Below the pieces are notes generated by a model. The model was not told where the DNA came from. It searched no databases and saw only the letters and a program-made list of their open reading frames with translations. From Rhizaria sp. SCN 62-66 (lineage: Eukaryota > Rhizaria, unplaced), in contig MEDY01000102.1 in NCBI GenBank assembly GCA_001724265.1, forward strand, positions 1 to 64,000: a stretch of DNA of 64,000 bases, in the 5' to 3' direction. The position numbers and the translations under genes are program-made. Positions 62,694 to 64,000 of the stretch are shown piece after piece (within the stretch, counting starts at the first letter, position 1; each line of letters opens with the position of its first letter).

Positions 62694-64000
62694 ATGAGCG
62701 ACCAGCCCACGCCCACATCAGTGACGGCCCCATTGCAGGCGCACTTTGAGGCCGTGGTCCGCGACAAGGCCGGGAAGGTCCTCGCCGCGTGCCCCGACGC
62801 CTTCGACTCCAACCTCACACCGGAACAGCAGGCCCGCGCGCGCCGCGCTGTCGAGAACGCAAGTACGTCCCAACTACCGGCTTCATACGCACTCTCTGCG
62901 TTTACTGTAGTCTTTTTGTAAACATTTCGTGATGCTTTTATTTCATCGGACGCTTTTAATTCTGTGAAATTGTTCGAGTTGTATTCACAGTTCTTCCGTT
63001 ACGAACATGCTCATGGACATTGTTTATTGTCTGCTGTCCCGGATTTCTTGTCCCCGCAGCCCGTGACCCAGATGACTCGGTTGCCGACATTATGCAGTTT
63101 GTGTCGTTTGCCATCTTTGCGATTTTGCTCGCCATCGTCTACATCTTCACCGGCATCAACGTTCCTGCCATCGCACTTGGTACGCTCATAGACTGCGCCA
63201 AATCCGAAGCAAACCCGGAAATAACTTTATACACGTAAATACTGGTAATATTTTGTTGTTTCTTATTGTGTTTTCGCTCGATTTGCGCTTATTCTGTTTA
63301 TCTCCATTTGTTTTCCTCATTTCCCTATAGCCGGCATCGACCGCCTGCTGGATCCCACCCCAGCCCCTGACCCGGCCCTGCTCGCAGTCGCGCACACCGC
63401 CGCCGCCGCCGCCGCGGTCTCGGCCCCGCAGTTGGCCCGCGCCTACGCCATCCTCGACGCCGCCGCGGCCGCCGCAGCCGCCGCCCTGGCCTCCACCTGC
63501 GCAGCGACTGTGACTGGGAGAGTGACTGTGAGCACTGCGACTACGGCAGCTCCCGGCTGGCAGTGGCGCCTTGTTTCCTCTGCGGCCGCCGACGCCGCAC
63601 CCGTGTTCGAGCCCGTGACCGAGGCCGGTGCGCGCGCTCTGACCGCCGCCGTCCTCGCCGCGCTCCCCGCCGCCCCCGCCTTCCCCATAGAAGCCGCCCC
63701 CGCAGCCGCCACAGCCACTACGACCGCGCCAATCGACCCCCCGCGGTCGCCCCCGCCCCGCACCGCGGCCCGCGTGAACCTCACCTGGCGCGGCGGCCTC
63801 CGCGGCGTCTGGAACTACTTCACCTTCGCCACGGCTCGCACCGCACGTCTCGCCTCTCGCGCCGGTCTGTTACCCAGCGCGCTCGTTGACTGGGCCACCG
63901 GCGACGGCGCCGCCGCGCGCAACCCCTACGTCTCCGTCTCGCTCCCGCCCGCCGGCTTAGACGGCGCGACCGCGGCATCGCCGAACGCCGCGGTGGCGTG
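62694..64000 (+). CDS. Single-span membrane protein of unknown function, 3' truncated by window edge
   Basis: Exons 62694-62862, 63060-63179 and 63331 to beyond 64000 (donors GTACGT, GTACGC) join in one frame. Exon 1 is polar (APLQAHFEAVVRDKAGKVLA). Exon 2 holds a strong membrane span, FAIFAILLAIVYIFTGINV, preceded by DPDDSVADIMQFVS. Exon 3 continues open to the window end with Ala/Pro-rich sequence and VNLTWRGGLRGVWNYFTFAT. Without an N-terminal signal it may be a signal-anchor protein. No family was recognised. The end and total length are not visible. Confidence 0.6.

Noticed and set aside
1-64000. tRNA, rRNA or snRNA genes
   Set aside because: GGTTCGA-type B boxes and other hallmarks were looked for by eye in the intergenic regions; none came with an A box and foldable arms. 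A covariance-model scan would be decisive.

Overview
The window is nuclear DNA of a eukaryote. Spliceosomal GT..AG introns are frequent, and protein-coding DNA is very GC-rich and alanine-heavy while introns and intergenic DNA are AT-rich. Ciliary genes (CFAP45, a CEP20-type LisH protein, an LC8-type dynein light chain) point to a flagellated cell. No plastid gene is visible. Long low-complexity insertions inside conserved domains suggest a free-living protist; the lineage cannot be fixed from the sequence.

Layout: a 5'-truncated CCT8 gene (1-1419); a two-exon PET117-like gene (minus); SRP72; a NAT9-like acetyltransferase (minus); a G3BP-like NTF2+RRM protein (minus); a secreted L,D-transpeptidase with a peptidoglycan-binding domain (minus, 10403-11491); a five-exon TBC Rab-GAP; ribosomal protein RPL37A with a 28-nt gap; a CRYZL1-like oxidoreductase (minus); an ABCB6/HMT1-type transporter (minus); tRNA-splicing endonuclease TSEN34; a folate-biopterin-type transporter; a BAR-like protein (minus); NDUFAF5; a 2082-residue P4-ATPase carrying an EF-hand (minus); a ~2389-residue WASP-type protein; a decayed DDE transposase fragment; an LC8 light chain (minus); EMG1; CFAP45 (minus); a CEP20-type protein; a TMX-type membrane thioredoxin; a secreted Lys/Arg-repeat protein; and a 3'-truncated single-span membrane protein.

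Two features run through the window. First, none of the 22 genes whose 3' end is visible stops with TAG (14 TAA, 8 TGA), whereas two genes carry one in-frame TAG inside otherwise intact frames: the CRYZL1-like gene at 20479-20481, where relatives have Glu/Gln, and the WASP-type gene at 50280-50282, directly before its Arp2/3-activating tail. The simplest reading is that UAG is a sense codon here, probably Gln. Second, 20 of 22 introns begin GTACG rather than the usual GTAAG/GTRAG, suggesting an altered 5' splice-site consensus.

The genes are mostly unrelated housekeeping functions: translation and protein targeting, mitochondrial respiratory assembly (PET117, NDUFAF5), RNA processing, membrane traffic and lipid asymmetry, and cilia. 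They are not an operon-like system. Exon models below were joined by hand; total lengths were checked to be multiples of three.
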